Positions 53,542 through 64,000 of a DNA stretch of 64,000 nucleotides are shown here, piece by piece. The stretch covers positions 20,003,821-20,067,820 of the forward strand of contig OW386291.2 in NCBI GenBank assembly GCA_936432065.2, in the 5' to 3' direction. The notes beneath the pieces are model-generated. The model ran no database searches, was not told the DNA's origin, and saw nothing but the letters and a program-made list of their open reading frames with translations. The DNA is from Rutpela maculata. Taxonomy: Eukaryota; Arthropoda; Insecta; Coleoptera; Cerambycidae. Numbering within the stretch: the stretch's first letter is position 1; each line of letters begins with the position of its first letter. The position numbers and the translations under genes were made by a program.

Positions 53542-55002
53542 ATACTTTAAATTGGAGCTGAGATCCCAGATTAATAATACAGTATGCAGAGCAAAAACGG
53601 GGAGGAGGTGCCCAAGAATAATCCCTACAATAGATTTTCTTTTTTTATACTATACGAATCATTAATTGATGTTTTCCACAGAAATATCGTGTCCGCTACG
53701 GCCGCCACGTTAAAAAAGTGACAGTTAAAATGGGGTTTTCTCAATTATCTCCTTTCCTGTTAGTTCTACGCTAAAATTTGGTATTACCAATATTGTAGAA
53801 AATGAAAAAAGCTATAACTTTTAATTAAACTATGTTTCTCTATTATTTATATTTTACGATTTACAGCCATCAGAATGGTGAAAATTTGTGTTTCGCTTCA
53901 CATTTTTGCAATTATCTCTGTACTCGTTGATTCTTTGTAGTAATTGACTATTACAATATTGTAGATCATAAAATTTCCCAAAAACTTTTGTTTATAGAAC
54001 TCTCTTCCATGGTGAACTGTTTTAAAATTACAGCAGCTCGAAATTTAAGAAATTATGACTCTTTCGAGATAATGAACTAGAACAATATCACTACTTCGCG
54101 GAGAAATTAGAAAAACCGCGGCGTGACGTGTTCGTGTTTTTATACTAGTGAAGCTCACTCTTGCGACTTGGGGACTCTTTTGCTTCTGAAAACTAGGCAC
54201 CTTACGCGTTATAATTTTCAAAGGACAAAATATTATTTATTTCTCCTATTTCCTCTTATGACAATGGACTAGGTCCTAGGTCGTCTCTTAAAACCCAACC
54301 GAACCCCCACTGAGAGTAGAAATTATCCAGCCTAAGTCAAACGAGGGAGCGCGGCTGGCGCCCTAAATAAAATAAATAATCCCACATTCCCCAGACGATG
54401 ATGGTGAGTTCTTCTACAATCCAACCCAACATTCATGGTACAGCTGCGTCATGGCAATTGACGGGTTGAAAGACAGTGATGTCGATATAGAGTTTATATA
54501 GAGTTTAAAATAATGAAAGTAAGATCCTACTTCTACCTGCGCAGCAGTTTATTAGGATGTGGCGTAATAAAATGTCCAGGGGCTTAACAAAACTGAAAAA
54601 TAATTAAAAAAAAAAACATGAAAAGTTTAAAAATAAAACTCGCACAGTTTATTGTCTGCTGAGATGGGAAAAATTCAATCCAAAAAATCCGCCGCATGCA
54701 ATGGAATATGAAGGTGCCGCTATATTGGCCGCTGAGTTTATCATAAAATTTTTAATTTGGGTTTTTAACCATTAAAAACCCAAATTAAAAATTTTAAATA
54801 GTCTGTGATAAACAAAAAATTGATTGCAGAAAAAGTTGGACAGAAAAGGTGGTAAAAGGTAGGATAAATAGTTGATATCTTGGTAAAGGTTAGGGGTACT
54901 ACATGTGCTGCCGAAAAATGGGCAGGTCCTAGCAAAGTAATCTGCGTTTAATCCGAAAGGGTGCATTATATTCTCTTGTGTGATGTTGCTTGTTATCGAC
55001 TA
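53542..55002. other. Intron with a perfect 24-bp-arm hairpin
   Basis: No gene. At 54745-54795 AAAATTTTTAATTTGGGTTT TTAA is followed after three bases by its exact inverse, a perfect 24-bp stem. The flanks (GTTTATCAT and GTGATAAAC) extend it imperfectly. The remainder is plain AT-rich sequence. Confidence 0.6.
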
Positions 55003-55380
55003 TAGATAGATAGATAGATAGACATTTATTTAACTATATTACATATAAAATGTTTATAGCAAGGCACAGTAAAAAAGAAAATTTAATTACATTTTAAAAA
55101 TACCTATTTTCTAAATGTAAATGTAAATTATCACAATAAAATTATCAGTCTTAATATATTTGCATAAATAAAAATAAAAAAAAAAAAATTAGCACACGTA
55201 CACAGACAAAAAAGAAAATAACAACAGATAAGAGCTAAAATCGATGAGACAGTTTGGTACAAAGGTCACAAGGAAAATTGTACATACATGTTTATATTCT
55301 CTAAGTTACCACGATCTATCTATTAATAGTAATTTAAAATAACTGAACAAGAGTCAGATTAAAAATTATAATAAAAGATA

Positions 55381-57140
55381 TTAGCTATGTTCTACTGAAG
55401 TGTTCACATATTCGTTTATTGAATAAAAACAGTGTCTTAGGATGTGGTACTTTACCTTCATTTTAAATTTATTATACTTAAGTGTTTTGAAACTTTCTGG
55501 GAGTTTACTGTATAATTTTAAGTCTAGCGAATTTCTTGCCGATTTTGTGAGACGAAATTTTGATGTTTTCAAATAGTTTGCCGACCTCGTATTGTAATCG
55601 TGATAATCTGCGTGAGTGGAGTATGAGTTTTTGTTGCGATGAATTTGCAAGATACTATAATAAACATATAAAGATGGAATTGGCATTATTTTAAATTTAA
55701 TGAAAAAAGGCCTACTTTTGCAACACAAAAATTTTATCAGCGTCAGTGGAGTTACCCGAAAGGATAATACCATAGCTCATGTGCGACTGGATAAGTGCGT
55801 GATATGCATTCAGTAGTGTTTCCCTATTCACCAATTTTTTAAGTTGGCGTAAAAGAAACATATATCCTGACGTTTTATTGCACAGCTGATTAATAAGAGA
55901 GGACCAATTTAGTGAATCATTTAAAATAACTCCAAGAATCTTTACGCTTTCACCTACAATTAACGAATTATTTGAGGAAAAAATCAGGTTCTGAGTCTTG
56001 TCCCTGTTGACTTTAAGTAAATTATTATTATACCAATGTTCAGCCAGACTTTGAGTTTCCTTTATCATAAGTTTCAGATCATCCATATTTTTGTTCTGAT
56101 TTATTAGTGTTGCGTCAACTGCGTACATTACAACGATAAAAAATAAGACATTTACAAATATAATAAATAATAGGAGGACCTAAAACTGACCCTTGAGGCA
56201 CTCCGTGTTTCAAAGTTCTGAAATCAGATATATCATTATTGCTAGATATACAATGTTTACGTGTGCTTAGATATGATTGCAGCAGTTTTAAAGGAGTGCC
56301 TCTAATGCCATAAAAATTAAGTTTCTGTATTAATAAGTTGTGAGAAACACAGTCAAATGCCTTGCTAAGGTCGACCAGTGTAAGTGCTGTATACGTTCCT
56401 CCCTCAAAACCTTGGACAATGTCCCTTACAACTCTATAGACAGCATCCATAGTTGAACATTTTTTCCTGAAGCCAAATTGGCATTTATGTAACAGGGAAT
56501 ATTTTTCGAAAAAGTTCATAATTCTGTTTTTTAATATGATTTCAATAATCTTGCCAAACACTGGTATAATAGATATCGGCCGATAGTTGTCAGGCATATT
56601 AGGATCTCTTTTTTTAAAAATTGGCACAATTCTGGTGACCTTAAATACATCAGGGAAAGAACCTTGACTAAAACATAAATTTATAACATGCGTTAAAAAG
56701 TTTAGAATGATATCTAAACTGCCTTTTATTATACTAGCATTTAAATCGTAGATGTCTAAGCTATTCGTATTTTTTAGACTTTGTACAGCCCTCTGTTCTT
56801 CATATGTAGTGACTGGTTCAAGAAAAAATGAGAATGGTGTCGACGGAACATATTTTAAAAAGTTTAATGCATCCTCATTTACGAGTGGCAATTGATTAAT
56901 TATGTTGTCTGCAACTGTGGCAAAAAAATCAATAAACGAATTAGATGTTATAGAATCTTCCTCATTTTAGTTTTTTGTACTACTGTTTTTTTCGTAATTA
57001 ATTATTTTCCAACTGTCCTTAGATTTATTTTTAGACTTTTGAATGAATGAATCATAAGCTGACTTTTTCGTGAGATTAATTGCGTTTACATATTTTTTAC
57101 GAAAAGAACTGTAAATAGTCATATCAGCAGGATTTTTTGT
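55381..57140 (-). pseudogene. LINE ORF2: reverse transcriptase and C-terminus
   Basis: From 57140 the minus strand gives ADMTIYSSFRKKYVNAINLT and SKDSWKIINY, the linker before RT. RT follows in 56891-56115: RDPNMPDNYRPISIIPVFGK, KCQFGFRKKCSTMDAVYR, LVDLSKAFDCVSHNLLIQKL and HGVPQGSVLGPPIIYYI. The catalytic box reads MYAVDATLI (56128), with V replacing D of YADD. The thumb and C-terminus (SVKILGVILNDSLNWSSLIN, SHMSYGIILSGN, HYDYNTRSANYLKTSKFRL) follow to 55381. Frameshifts near 56120 and 55740 and the lost catalytic aspartate make it inactive. Confidence 0.87.
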
Positions 57141-57144
57141 TGTA

Positions 57145-57545
57145 TTGTAATAGAATATTACGTAATGAGAATTGTGAGAAGCATATTACGCACGAATGGA
57201 AAAGTTACTAGCGGCTAGTGCGTATTTCCATGAGTGCGTAATTGTTTTACAACTCGAATTATGTACTATACTTTACCTACGATCATATTTATTTACTTAT
57301 TTAGTAAAATCTGGATTTAGTTTACTAGTCAACAATGTCATTCAACAAATATTATGTCAGTTTTGACAGCGTTTGAAAATTACGTAGGTGCATTTGTTTT
57401 TTTTAAACCCCGCGTCAGCGATATAAGCCACCTATAATTGGGTGTCCTGTGCGTTTTGTTTACCGTACGATTTGTTTACAGTGCGTTTTGTTTACAATAC
57501 GTAAAATTCAACTTACATGGATGGCAGGTAGTGTTTTTTACTATT
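57145..57545. mobile_element. Insertion of about 400 bp inside LINE ORF2
   Basis: LINE coding text stops after DTLTAIKQIYLR at 57553 and resumes at about 57145 with NTTKNPADMTIYSSF. The intervening DNA has ATTACGCACGAATGGAAA mirrored by TTTCCATGAGTGCGTAAT (57185-57252) and three CGTTTTGTTTAC-like repeats near 57450-57495. TTTACCTACGATCA at 57283 is the inverse of TGATCGTAGGTAAA at 57553. A MITE is likely; its superfamily is unknown. Confidence 0.6.
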
Positions 57546-58464
57546 TACAGTAGTGATCGTAGGTAAATTTGTTTAATAGCAGTGAGCGTATCTCTCATAT
57601 TGTGCAAATTATCATTATACCATTTCACAGGTTTTACATCAGCATCAGAGAAACATTTTATTAAGGGGCAGAAATTATGGATTAATGTTTGGGAGGTATC
57701 TACTAAAAAATCTGACAAATAATCTAGGTCATCTGTAAGTAAATTATCCCACTTTATTTGACTTAATGACATTTTAATTTTTCTAATGCCTTTTTCTGTT
57801 ATTTTTCTTCTCCAAATCGTTTTAGAGGTAGTATCTATAGATTGATTAATATTTATAAATTGTCCATAGTGGTCAGATAGGCCGGGATCAAAAACTCCTG
57901 TTTTATAGCAATTACTGTCAATATTTGTTAGGATATTAGCTATACAGCCGATAGCTCTAGTAAAATCTGCAATTGTTATATCAATTCCAAATGAATTAGT
58001 TAAATACAAAAAGTCACTTAACATGGTTGAGGAACCTTCAAAATGAATATTAAAATCGCCTAGAATTATAATTTTTTGGTATAAAGAAGATAAATATATT
58101 AGTAGCTCTTCAAACTTTGTTAAGAAGATATTAAAATTCCCCAAACACGATCTGTATACAGTGATAATAATTGTTCTAGTGGGAACTAATTCGATCCCAC
58201 AAAATTCGGCATTAAATTCGCTACAGAAATCAAGTCCAAAGATTTACATTTAAGATTATTTTTTGTAAAAATTGCTCTTTTATTTGTTTTTCTACAAAAA
58301 TAGGAACATAACTTATACTTGTTCAATTTCATATAATTTGCATTATTTTCATAAAAAAAGTGCTCTGATAGACAAACAATAGAAAAATTTTTGGTTTCTA
58401 AAAGTAATGATAATTGATCTGCTTTATTTGCAAAACATTGTATATTAATGTGGAAGATACTCAC
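57545..58464 (-). pseudogene. LINE ORF2 endonuclease domain (APE type), broken
   Basis: The minus strand begins near 58464 with SIFHINIQCFANKADQLSLL and IVCLSEHFF, the usual start of apurinic-type LINE endonucleases. After a frameshift it continues YQKIIILGDFNIHFEGSS (catalytic GDFN motif) and FDPGLSDHYGQFI (catalytic SDH motif). It then runs into CPLIKCFSDADVKPVKWYND and ends at the 400-bp insertion. This domain nicks the target DNA to prime reverse transcription. The frames are interrupted near 58190, so the protein is dead. Confidence 0.82.
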
Positions 58465-58898
58465 AGAGTCAAGCTGTGAATTATTATTATGTAAAATTTT
58501 ATTTCCTAAATTGGTAGCATTTTTATCTTCTACAAATTCTTGTTCTCGGAGGCTGCTGAATAAAAATTTCGGTCATTCGAAGGGGGGAATCTGAATCTTT
58601 CAACAGCTGCACCATCCGGCCAAATAGATGGATGATACACTTTATCACAGTCTGCTATAGGGAAGCAAACTTTAAGAGATGTCGAATTACCTTTTTTGTC
58701 AAGTTTTTCACATCCAAAACTTAATACGGGGCAGATTCTTCCAGGAAGCTAATGAGTAAGTCATTTGTAATGTCAGGATGCAGGCGATATACATGTAAAT
58801 AGCCCTGCTTTGGTATAGATTTTACTGTATTTATGTTGCTTTTTCCTATAACAGGCTTACTTCTTTTATTTGAATATCCGCGGGTCATTGACCGGCTG

Positions 58899-59784
58899 TT
58901 ATTTGTTACAGTTTTTTTGCGCCTGTTTGATAGCAGTACTGACCTGCTCAGCTGTTATCGTTTCTGAGATTTTTTGCTCCTCCTTTTTCGTCTGGCTAGA
59001 CGAGGGTCCCTTTAACGTATTTGCAAATGTTTTATTCGTAGTTGAAGTTTTCTGTTTTTCATTTCGAATAGTGATACTGTCTTTACTACTAGGTGTCGTG
59101 ATATGTACCATATTTGTGTCAGAAGATTCATCCTTTAACAGATCTCTAACAGAATTGCATTCCTTTAATAATGCAATGATATCTTGTTGATCTAACAATC
59201 GTCGTTCTAAATGAGTTACAAGCGTATTTAGATATAACCAATGTTGTGTTGATAAAATCTTTCGATTTTAATGTAGTCCGCTAGAGGAACGATGTCGTTA
59301 CAATAGGCGCATAAATCTCTGAGGGAGGTGTATCTGCTTGATTTGCAAATGAGGTTGAGGAATTTGCACTCTAGGACTGAGAGTTTTTGTTGTCGCAGCC
59401 GACGCGTGCACCATGGTGGCGTTGCGCATCTGGAGATCAACTTTTTGTTATTTCTGTTTAGTCTGCTATTCCCTGCTATCAGAAAGTACAAATTTCTAGA
59501 CTGGAAATAAGCTTCACGTATCGTCTCGTTTATGTTTATGTGCTTGTTGTAGGTCAGTCGAGTGGATCATAGTCCCAAGTGTGTTGATAATTAAAGGATA
59601 ATTTTTTCACAGTTTCCGAAAGCACGTTGTTTGATAAAGTGCTTGAGGAAGTTGTGATAAAATCATTTATTAATATGTGGGGAATACTTGCTTGAAAATT
59701 GTTTTGCAAATCGTGAATGTAATATTTCTGTGGTGATACTGCTAAAAAATTATTTTTTTTATTATTGTCCAAATCCCATGACAA
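58899..59784 (-). pseudogene. LINE ORF1-like region, broken
   Basis: Three minus-strand pieces: MSWDLDNNKKNNFLAVSPQK to YQHTWDYDPLD (59784-59554); a basic piece with SRCATPPWCTRRLRQQKLSV and a Cys-containing RDLCAYCNDIVPLADYIKIE (59491-59228); and LDQQDIIALLKECNSVRDLL with a Ser/Thr/Lys-rich tail (59198-58899). Their position directly upstream of ORF2 on the same strand and their basic, low-complexity character fit a LINE ORF1 nucleic-acid-binding protein. No defining motif is visible, so the assignment rests on context. Confidence 0.5.
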
Positions 59785-60169
59785 GAGATAACTATTTCAG
59801 TTTAATGCTATTTTGATTGATTATTTTCACACACGCGATAAGAAATGGATGGATTTAATAAGATTTCTGTTTAATCAAAACATTTTCAAATTGATGTATG
59901 CAACTATTACAGGTTATATCCCGAGAGCTCTGAGTTTTATCGGACAAACTGCGGGTAGCTTTTTTTTTTGTAAAATTTTGCTTTGAAAATGTTTGAGACT
60001 AAATAATTTACCTTAAAAGCCCGAAACCGAAAGTGGAGGTCAATATTATTTTCCAAATGAACAAATTCCTTACTTACTTTTATACTCAAGTTTTTATTTA
60101 GAGATACATACACTTATTTTATATAAGTCAAGTAACAATCATTATTATTTTATTATATTAATTGACGGC
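59785..60169. other. Non-coding intron sequence
   Basis: AT-rich, no gene. It probably contains the undefined 5' end of the LINE to its left. Confidence 0.4.
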
Positions 60170-60309
60170 GACGAGTTCTATAAACTACTTTTGTCTCGTA
60201 GCCATGGAAACATAAACGTAAACACACACCACAGATAGTAGACAACCCCCAAATCCAAAGCCAAGGCTGTCCGGAAGAGGGTTACACATTCGGAAAAACG
60301 CAGACATAC
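60170..60309 (-). repeat. tRNA-derived SINE, body (separated from its head)
   Basis: The minus-strand continuation of the tRNA-like head at 63410-63521 once the hAT-like element is removed. It contains GGATGTATGTCTGCGTTTTT and GGTGTGTGTTTACG on that strand and ends in AT-rich sequence near 60160. Confidence 0.6.
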
Positions 60310-60317
60310 ATCCACAC

Positions 60318-63300
60318 TAGGGTGGCCCATCTTTTTCGAAATCGAAATTTTTTTATTTCTCACCCCTGCAAATGGTTCCATTTGAAGAAAAAACAGTCCC
60401 CTCAAAATATTATTGAGGCAAATTGAAGGCAAGGGGTGCCGCAGAATGCATTATTATGCAATAATAAAAGTAATGGAATTATTTACATTCTTTGGTTGAT
60501 GCATTGTTTTTTTTTCAATCAGCAACATTAATCTTTAGAATGACTAATCAAGTCATACAAATATCAAAGACATTATCTGTTGTGACTATGACATGTGTTA
60601 TACTACTGTAAATTCGTAGTAAGTTTTTGAAATAAAACTCTCGTTTTATCTTTGTGTATTTTATTATGAAACGTTTTTTTCATACATAGTACCAAATATT
60701 ATCCTAAATATACAAGACATATAGTAATAAAAACAATATTTTTTGCACTAGGCCAAAGCATGCGACAGGGTTTCTTTTTTTACATTTGGAAACTGTGATT
60801 TATAATCATTTACAACTTGGAGTAAAAACTGTTTTTGGTCTTCATTTTTTGTGAAAATGTCATTATAGTCAGTAATAAGTTTGATTCCTCTCTCAGCGGC
60901 ATCATTTACAACTTTAATTTTGTTTACAATATTGAAACATCGGGTATAACTTTCATTTTCCCTCCATGTTGTTGGATCATTTTCCAAAAATTCCATAGAC
61001 AAACCTAATTTTTTAAAAAACTGTTTAGTGTTCTCGCATATGAAGTCCTGAATTTCCTTGTTTTCAACGTCAGTAATGTTACTAATCATAAGTCGTTTAA
61101 TACCCTCTTGATTTGGTGTTTTCCTATTCAAAGCTTTAACCATTTCTCTTTTAGTGGTAACTGAAATATCGTCATCAAAGAAAGATAAGCCAACATTTAC
61201 TGAATTAAGGTACCACAAATGGTTCACTATTTTCCTACTTGCGGCTTGAGATATTTCTTTGTCAATATTTTAATAATTAATGAGTTTTTTTACAAAAGTC
61301 TAAGTCATGAAGCGGTGCTTTACTAGCAAATGACGCTGTAAACCAGGCCTTTACATAAACCTTTACAATAAAGAGACATATATCTTCAATACCTATTTTT
61401 TCTTTTTTAGTTAGTTGGAACTTATCTTGGAAAAAAAATATTTTTAGACAGTAAATGGCTTTGGCCATCCAACGTGCATGATGAAATGCCCCTGGTTGAT
61501 AGAATGTCGTGTGAGTGGGCTCTTCTTCAACAAAAAGTTTAGAAAGCATTAAAAATTCTTTATAATCATCACGAGGCTGTTGCAAAGTTAAAGCTGCATT
61601 TAGAAACTTTACAATTTCGGCTTTAACTGGCTGTAAAATGTGTTTAATTTTTGATACCTGAAATCCAGTTTTTAGTTAATTTTGATCTATTTTAGGCCAA
61701 AATTCCCTAAAACGTTTAAATAGTGGCACATTTGGACCAGATGAGAAAGGAATTTTTGTGTCAAACACACTTCTCAAAACCACTTCAAAAATATGATGTC
61801 TACAAGGAAAATATAGAATATCTCTTTCTAATTTTTGTTGCAATAGTGTGGCTGCCCCATTTATATAACCCATATTTGATGCTGTTGTATCACAACACAA
61901 AGCTATTACCTTTTCGTTCAAATTCCATTCACAAAGCACATCATAAACTGCTTCAGTCTGTTCTCTTCCAGTTGAATTGGGCAAAGCTGGTACTCCAAGT
62001 AGTTGTTCAATATCTCCACTAGTAACTAAGATAGCAAGTCTATCGATATTTCCCATTCCAGTGAGAGAAGGTAAAAGTTTTCCATCCCAATGGATGACTG
62101 GGGCCGGCAATTCAGAATTACCGAAGGCAGTTTTTAATATTTCAGCTCTTTCTTCGCGGATGCGTTATCTAGAGCGCTGAAGTGTGGTTCTGCTGGTGGA
62201 CAAAGATGTGGTGTCATGTCCTAGAGCTTCTACTACTGCCGTCAAAATATGGACTCCATACCTGTCGCTTATTTTGCAAGCATCAAATGCAGCGGCTATT
62301 TTTGGTGTGATGATGTTACATGTTCCATACAATCTCCTCTTTTTTGGCTGTGACGGGCCAGGCTGCTCTTGTAACAACTCTTCTTGGGCTTCGATTATTT
62401 CATCTTCACTTTCGTTGGAGTCGGCTGAATTACTACTTGATGATGGACAGGTGACTATTTCCTCTAATCTAGCTTTTTCTTGTTGACTTCGTTGCATTCG
62501 TTCGGATAATTTCTGTAATTTCTCCTCAGCTGATTTTTCTTGAGAAGCAAGTTGGTAATCAATACCATGCATAAATCCAGGACGTCCCTTTTTTCTTTGG
62601 TTAATTAAAAACTGCTTATCTTCATCTATTTTCATCAACTTCAATGCATTTTTTTTTTCTTTACCTCCCGCACTGGCCCTTTTAGCCGATTTTTGTAAGT
62701 TCCTCCACTCTGCATAAAGTTTATCTAGTTGTTTAACACAATGAAAATCCTGACGTGTCGGAATGCGAGCTTTATCCCAAAAAAGTGACACCTCTTTTAT
62801 TGTTAATTTAACACTTTCATGTACACTTAGCTTCACTTCACGAATGTTATAAAAAAGCACTTGTAATACTTGTCTATTAGACGGCAATTTATTGCCAATG
62901 ATTTCTGACGAATAGTGTCCAACTAAGTAAATGAAAGTATCCTTTCGTAAGGATCTAACATCAGCCATCGTTAAATGTTTTTTCAAAAAGGAACGTATGC
63001 TAGAACTTATAATGTCACCACTGTAAAACACAATTGCAAACTGACATAAAAACCTACCGTAGGTGCATTATATTTCCAAACTTCCAAAACAAATAATTTC
63101 TAGGAAATAATTACACCAATAAAACATTATGAGAAAAGAGGTAGATATTTGTATTTTAAGTAAAATTTAAGTGTATTACCGTAATAAAATCTTATCTACA
63201 AATTTCTACCTCAATGCGGCACGGGTTACCGTAATAAAATCTTATCTACAAATTTCTACCTGAATGCGGCACGGGTTACCGTTCACCGAATTATCTGAAA

Positions 63301-63401
63301 CTTTGACATAAATTATTCCTAGTATAATAGTATATTTTCGTGGGGTGAGACTTAAAAAATACGCAAAAAAAATTCACCCCCTATAGAGATGGGCCACCCT
63401 A
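60318..63401 (-). mobile_element. 3.1-kb hAT-like transposon with 8-bp duplication
   Basis: Terminal inverted repeats TAGGGTGGCCCATCT and AGATGGGCCACCCTA bound the element; the duplication ATCCACAC is exact at 60310-60317 and 63402-63409. An 8-bp duplication and TA(G)GG-type ends fit the hAT superfamily. Near the right end a 50-bp tandem repeat (63176-63281: TTACCGTAATAAAATC, AATTTCTACCT, GCGGCACGGG) is duplicated almost perfectly. The element carries one long minus-strand gene with few lesions, so it was probably active not long ago. Confidence 0.92.
60748..63031 (-). pseudogene. hAT-like transposase of an uncharacterised family
   Basis: A minus-strand gene of about 740 codons. A likely start is MADVRSLRKDTF (62968). 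A TTTTACAG upstream near 63022 could be a splice acceptor. The N-terminal half has KLPSNRQVLQVLFYNIREVK, KARIPTRQDFHCVKQLDKLY, a coiled coil (EKSAEEKLQKLSERMQRSQQ) and an acidic Ser-rich linker. Then come an NIITPKIAAAFDACKISDR stretch and VHILTAVVEALGHD. The catalytic half has VIHWDGKLLPSLTG, VIALCCDTTASNMGYINGA and FPCRHHIFEVV, followed by WFTASFASKAPLHDL and NHLWYLNSVNVGLSFFDDD. Lesions: in-frame TAA at 62165-62167, TAA at 61676-61678, and a frameshift plus stop at about 61227-61290. The D residues in HWDGK and CCDTTASN are candidate catalytic acids by analogy with hAT; I know this family only as uncharacterised proteins. Confidence 0.75.
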
Positions 63402-63409
63402 ATCCACAC

Positions 63410-63521
63410 CCACCGGTGTTGTCAATACCGGGGCTGGGGGTCGAACCCAGAGCGCGGTAGCGAGTCGATCAGAGTATTCGCCACTCAATACGCCTTAACC
63501 GATTGAGCTACCGTGCCGGAC
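63410..63521 (-). repeat. tRNA-derived SINE, tRNA-like head
   Basis: On the minus strand GGTAGCTCAATCGGTTAAGG (A-box region) is followed by GGGTTCGACCCCCAGCCCC (B box), a tRNA-like RNA polymerase III promoter. The segment between the boxes is too long and the acceptor pairing too poor for a working tRNA. The body continues at 60309 after excision of the hAT-like element, so this is a SINE disrupted by it. Confidence 0.7.
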
Positions 63522-64000
63522 AAGGTAGATGCTTATTTGACTTCTGTTTAAGTGATCGTGATTGTAAATCTGACAGTTTGTGTCAGTTTGATATTAAAAA
63601 TACTTTTGTAAAATTGCATAAATACACTGCTGGTACATAGTAATTATAAATAAAATAATAATTCTTGAATTTGTAGTATGTTTTATTTTGTTTTTAGTCC
63701 AACTGAGAATAAATTAAATCAATTATGTTCATTTAAAAGTTAAACGTAATTTATTCGATGGTAAATTAAAAAAAAAACTAGCTTGCGTTTATTCAGTGTA
63801 AAACTGTTGTCATTGGTTGAAATTTAAAAATTCGCGAAATGTCATTAGTCTATAATTTATGAGGGAAATAATCACAAAAATGTGAATTTGAAATTCGCCT
63901 TTTGCATTTATTCGAACGATCGCAGAGAAAGAATTGTGTGTAAAACATAAGAAATATGGGCGATAATTCAATCATGCGATTACAAAACTCGACTAATGGC
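63522..64000. other. Non-coding intron sequence
   Basis: AT-rich, no gene and no clear repeat. Presumably still the upstream intron of Liprin-alpha. Confidence 0.45.

Larger units (their letters stand above)
55003..59784 (-). mobile_element. LINE, CR1/Jockey group, near full length but decayed
   Basis: The minus-strand element has in order an ORF1-like region (59784-58899), ORF2 endonuclease (58464-57545), RT (about 57140-56115) and C-terminal domain (56128-55381). The 3' UTR ends in a TATC-type tetranucleotide tail (TAGA units at 55003-55022 on the plus strand) next to an AATAAATG signal. A foreign segment of about 400 bp (57145-57545) sits between endonuclease and RT. The microsatellite tail favours CR1/L2-type over poly(A)-tailed clades. 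The 5' end is uncertain. Confidence 0.8.

Noticed and set aside
63410..63521. Functional tRNA gene
   Set aside because: A and B boxes are present, but the spacing is too long and acceptor and anticodon arms do not pair; it is a SINE head.

Overview
The window is AT-rich animal DNA, most likely from an insect. It shows a split gene with GT-AG introns, three non-LTR retrotransposon groups, Tc1/mariner, hAT-like and PIF/Harbinger-type transposases, and 5S- and tRNA-derived SINE-like repeats. I cannot name the species or order. The only host gene I can support is Liprin-alpha (PPFIA family, synaptic scaffold), on the minus strand. Two consecutive in-frame coiled-coil exons lie at 17628-17792 and 12638-12712, joined by a 4.9-kb intron. 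Everything to the right of 17793 (more than 46 kb) and to the left of 12637 appears to be intron of this gene. I found no further exon.

The rest is a dense, deeply nested transposon landscape dominated by inverted-repeat (foldback) structures. From left to right: a hairpin at 1-620; a degenerate tandem array; a 3.1-kb foldback element (2332-5414, TTA duplication) whose arms carry head-to-head dead copies of one uncharacterised gene; an inverted-repeat element (5968-7467); a LINE inside a short TIR element (8881-11252); the Liprin-alpha exons with an R1-like LINE split by an inverted-repeat insertion (14985-16800) and a BEL/Pao-like LTR relic in inverted duplication (16854-17257); and a 5'-truncated RNase-H LINE with a 13-bp duplication (20497-23057).

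At 24276-29590 there is a three-level nest: a 5S rRNA-derived SINE split by a 4.9-kb TIR element, itself split by a non-autonomous LTR element (25506-28047, TGAT duplication) whose interior is a proline/arginine-rich minisatellite. At 31486-36165 a large foldback holds a palindromic tandem array and two different TA-inserted elements at mirror-image sites, one being a dead mariner that has itself taken a 186-bp MITE. The stretch 36872-42605 has a second 5S-SINE, a 2.5-kb foldback and nested TA MITEs. The stretch 44584-50015 has a tandem array, a PIF/Harbinger (ISL2EU-like) transposase relic, an RT fragment, an 8-bp-TSD hAT-type MITE inside a foldback, and a nearly perfect 385-bp-arm palindrome. 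The end holds another foldback (51020-53541), a CR1/Jockey-group LINE with decayed ORF1 and ORF2 (55003-59784), and a 3.1-kb hAT-like element with a perfect 8-bp duplication inserted into a tRNA-derived SINE (60318-63401).

No gene here forms a new pathway. The unusual property is the number of long inverted repeats inside one intron of a neuronal gene. If transcribed as Liprin-alpha pre-mRNA, these would fold into long double-stranded RNA. All ends, target-site duplications and reading frames were read by eye; no database search was possible.
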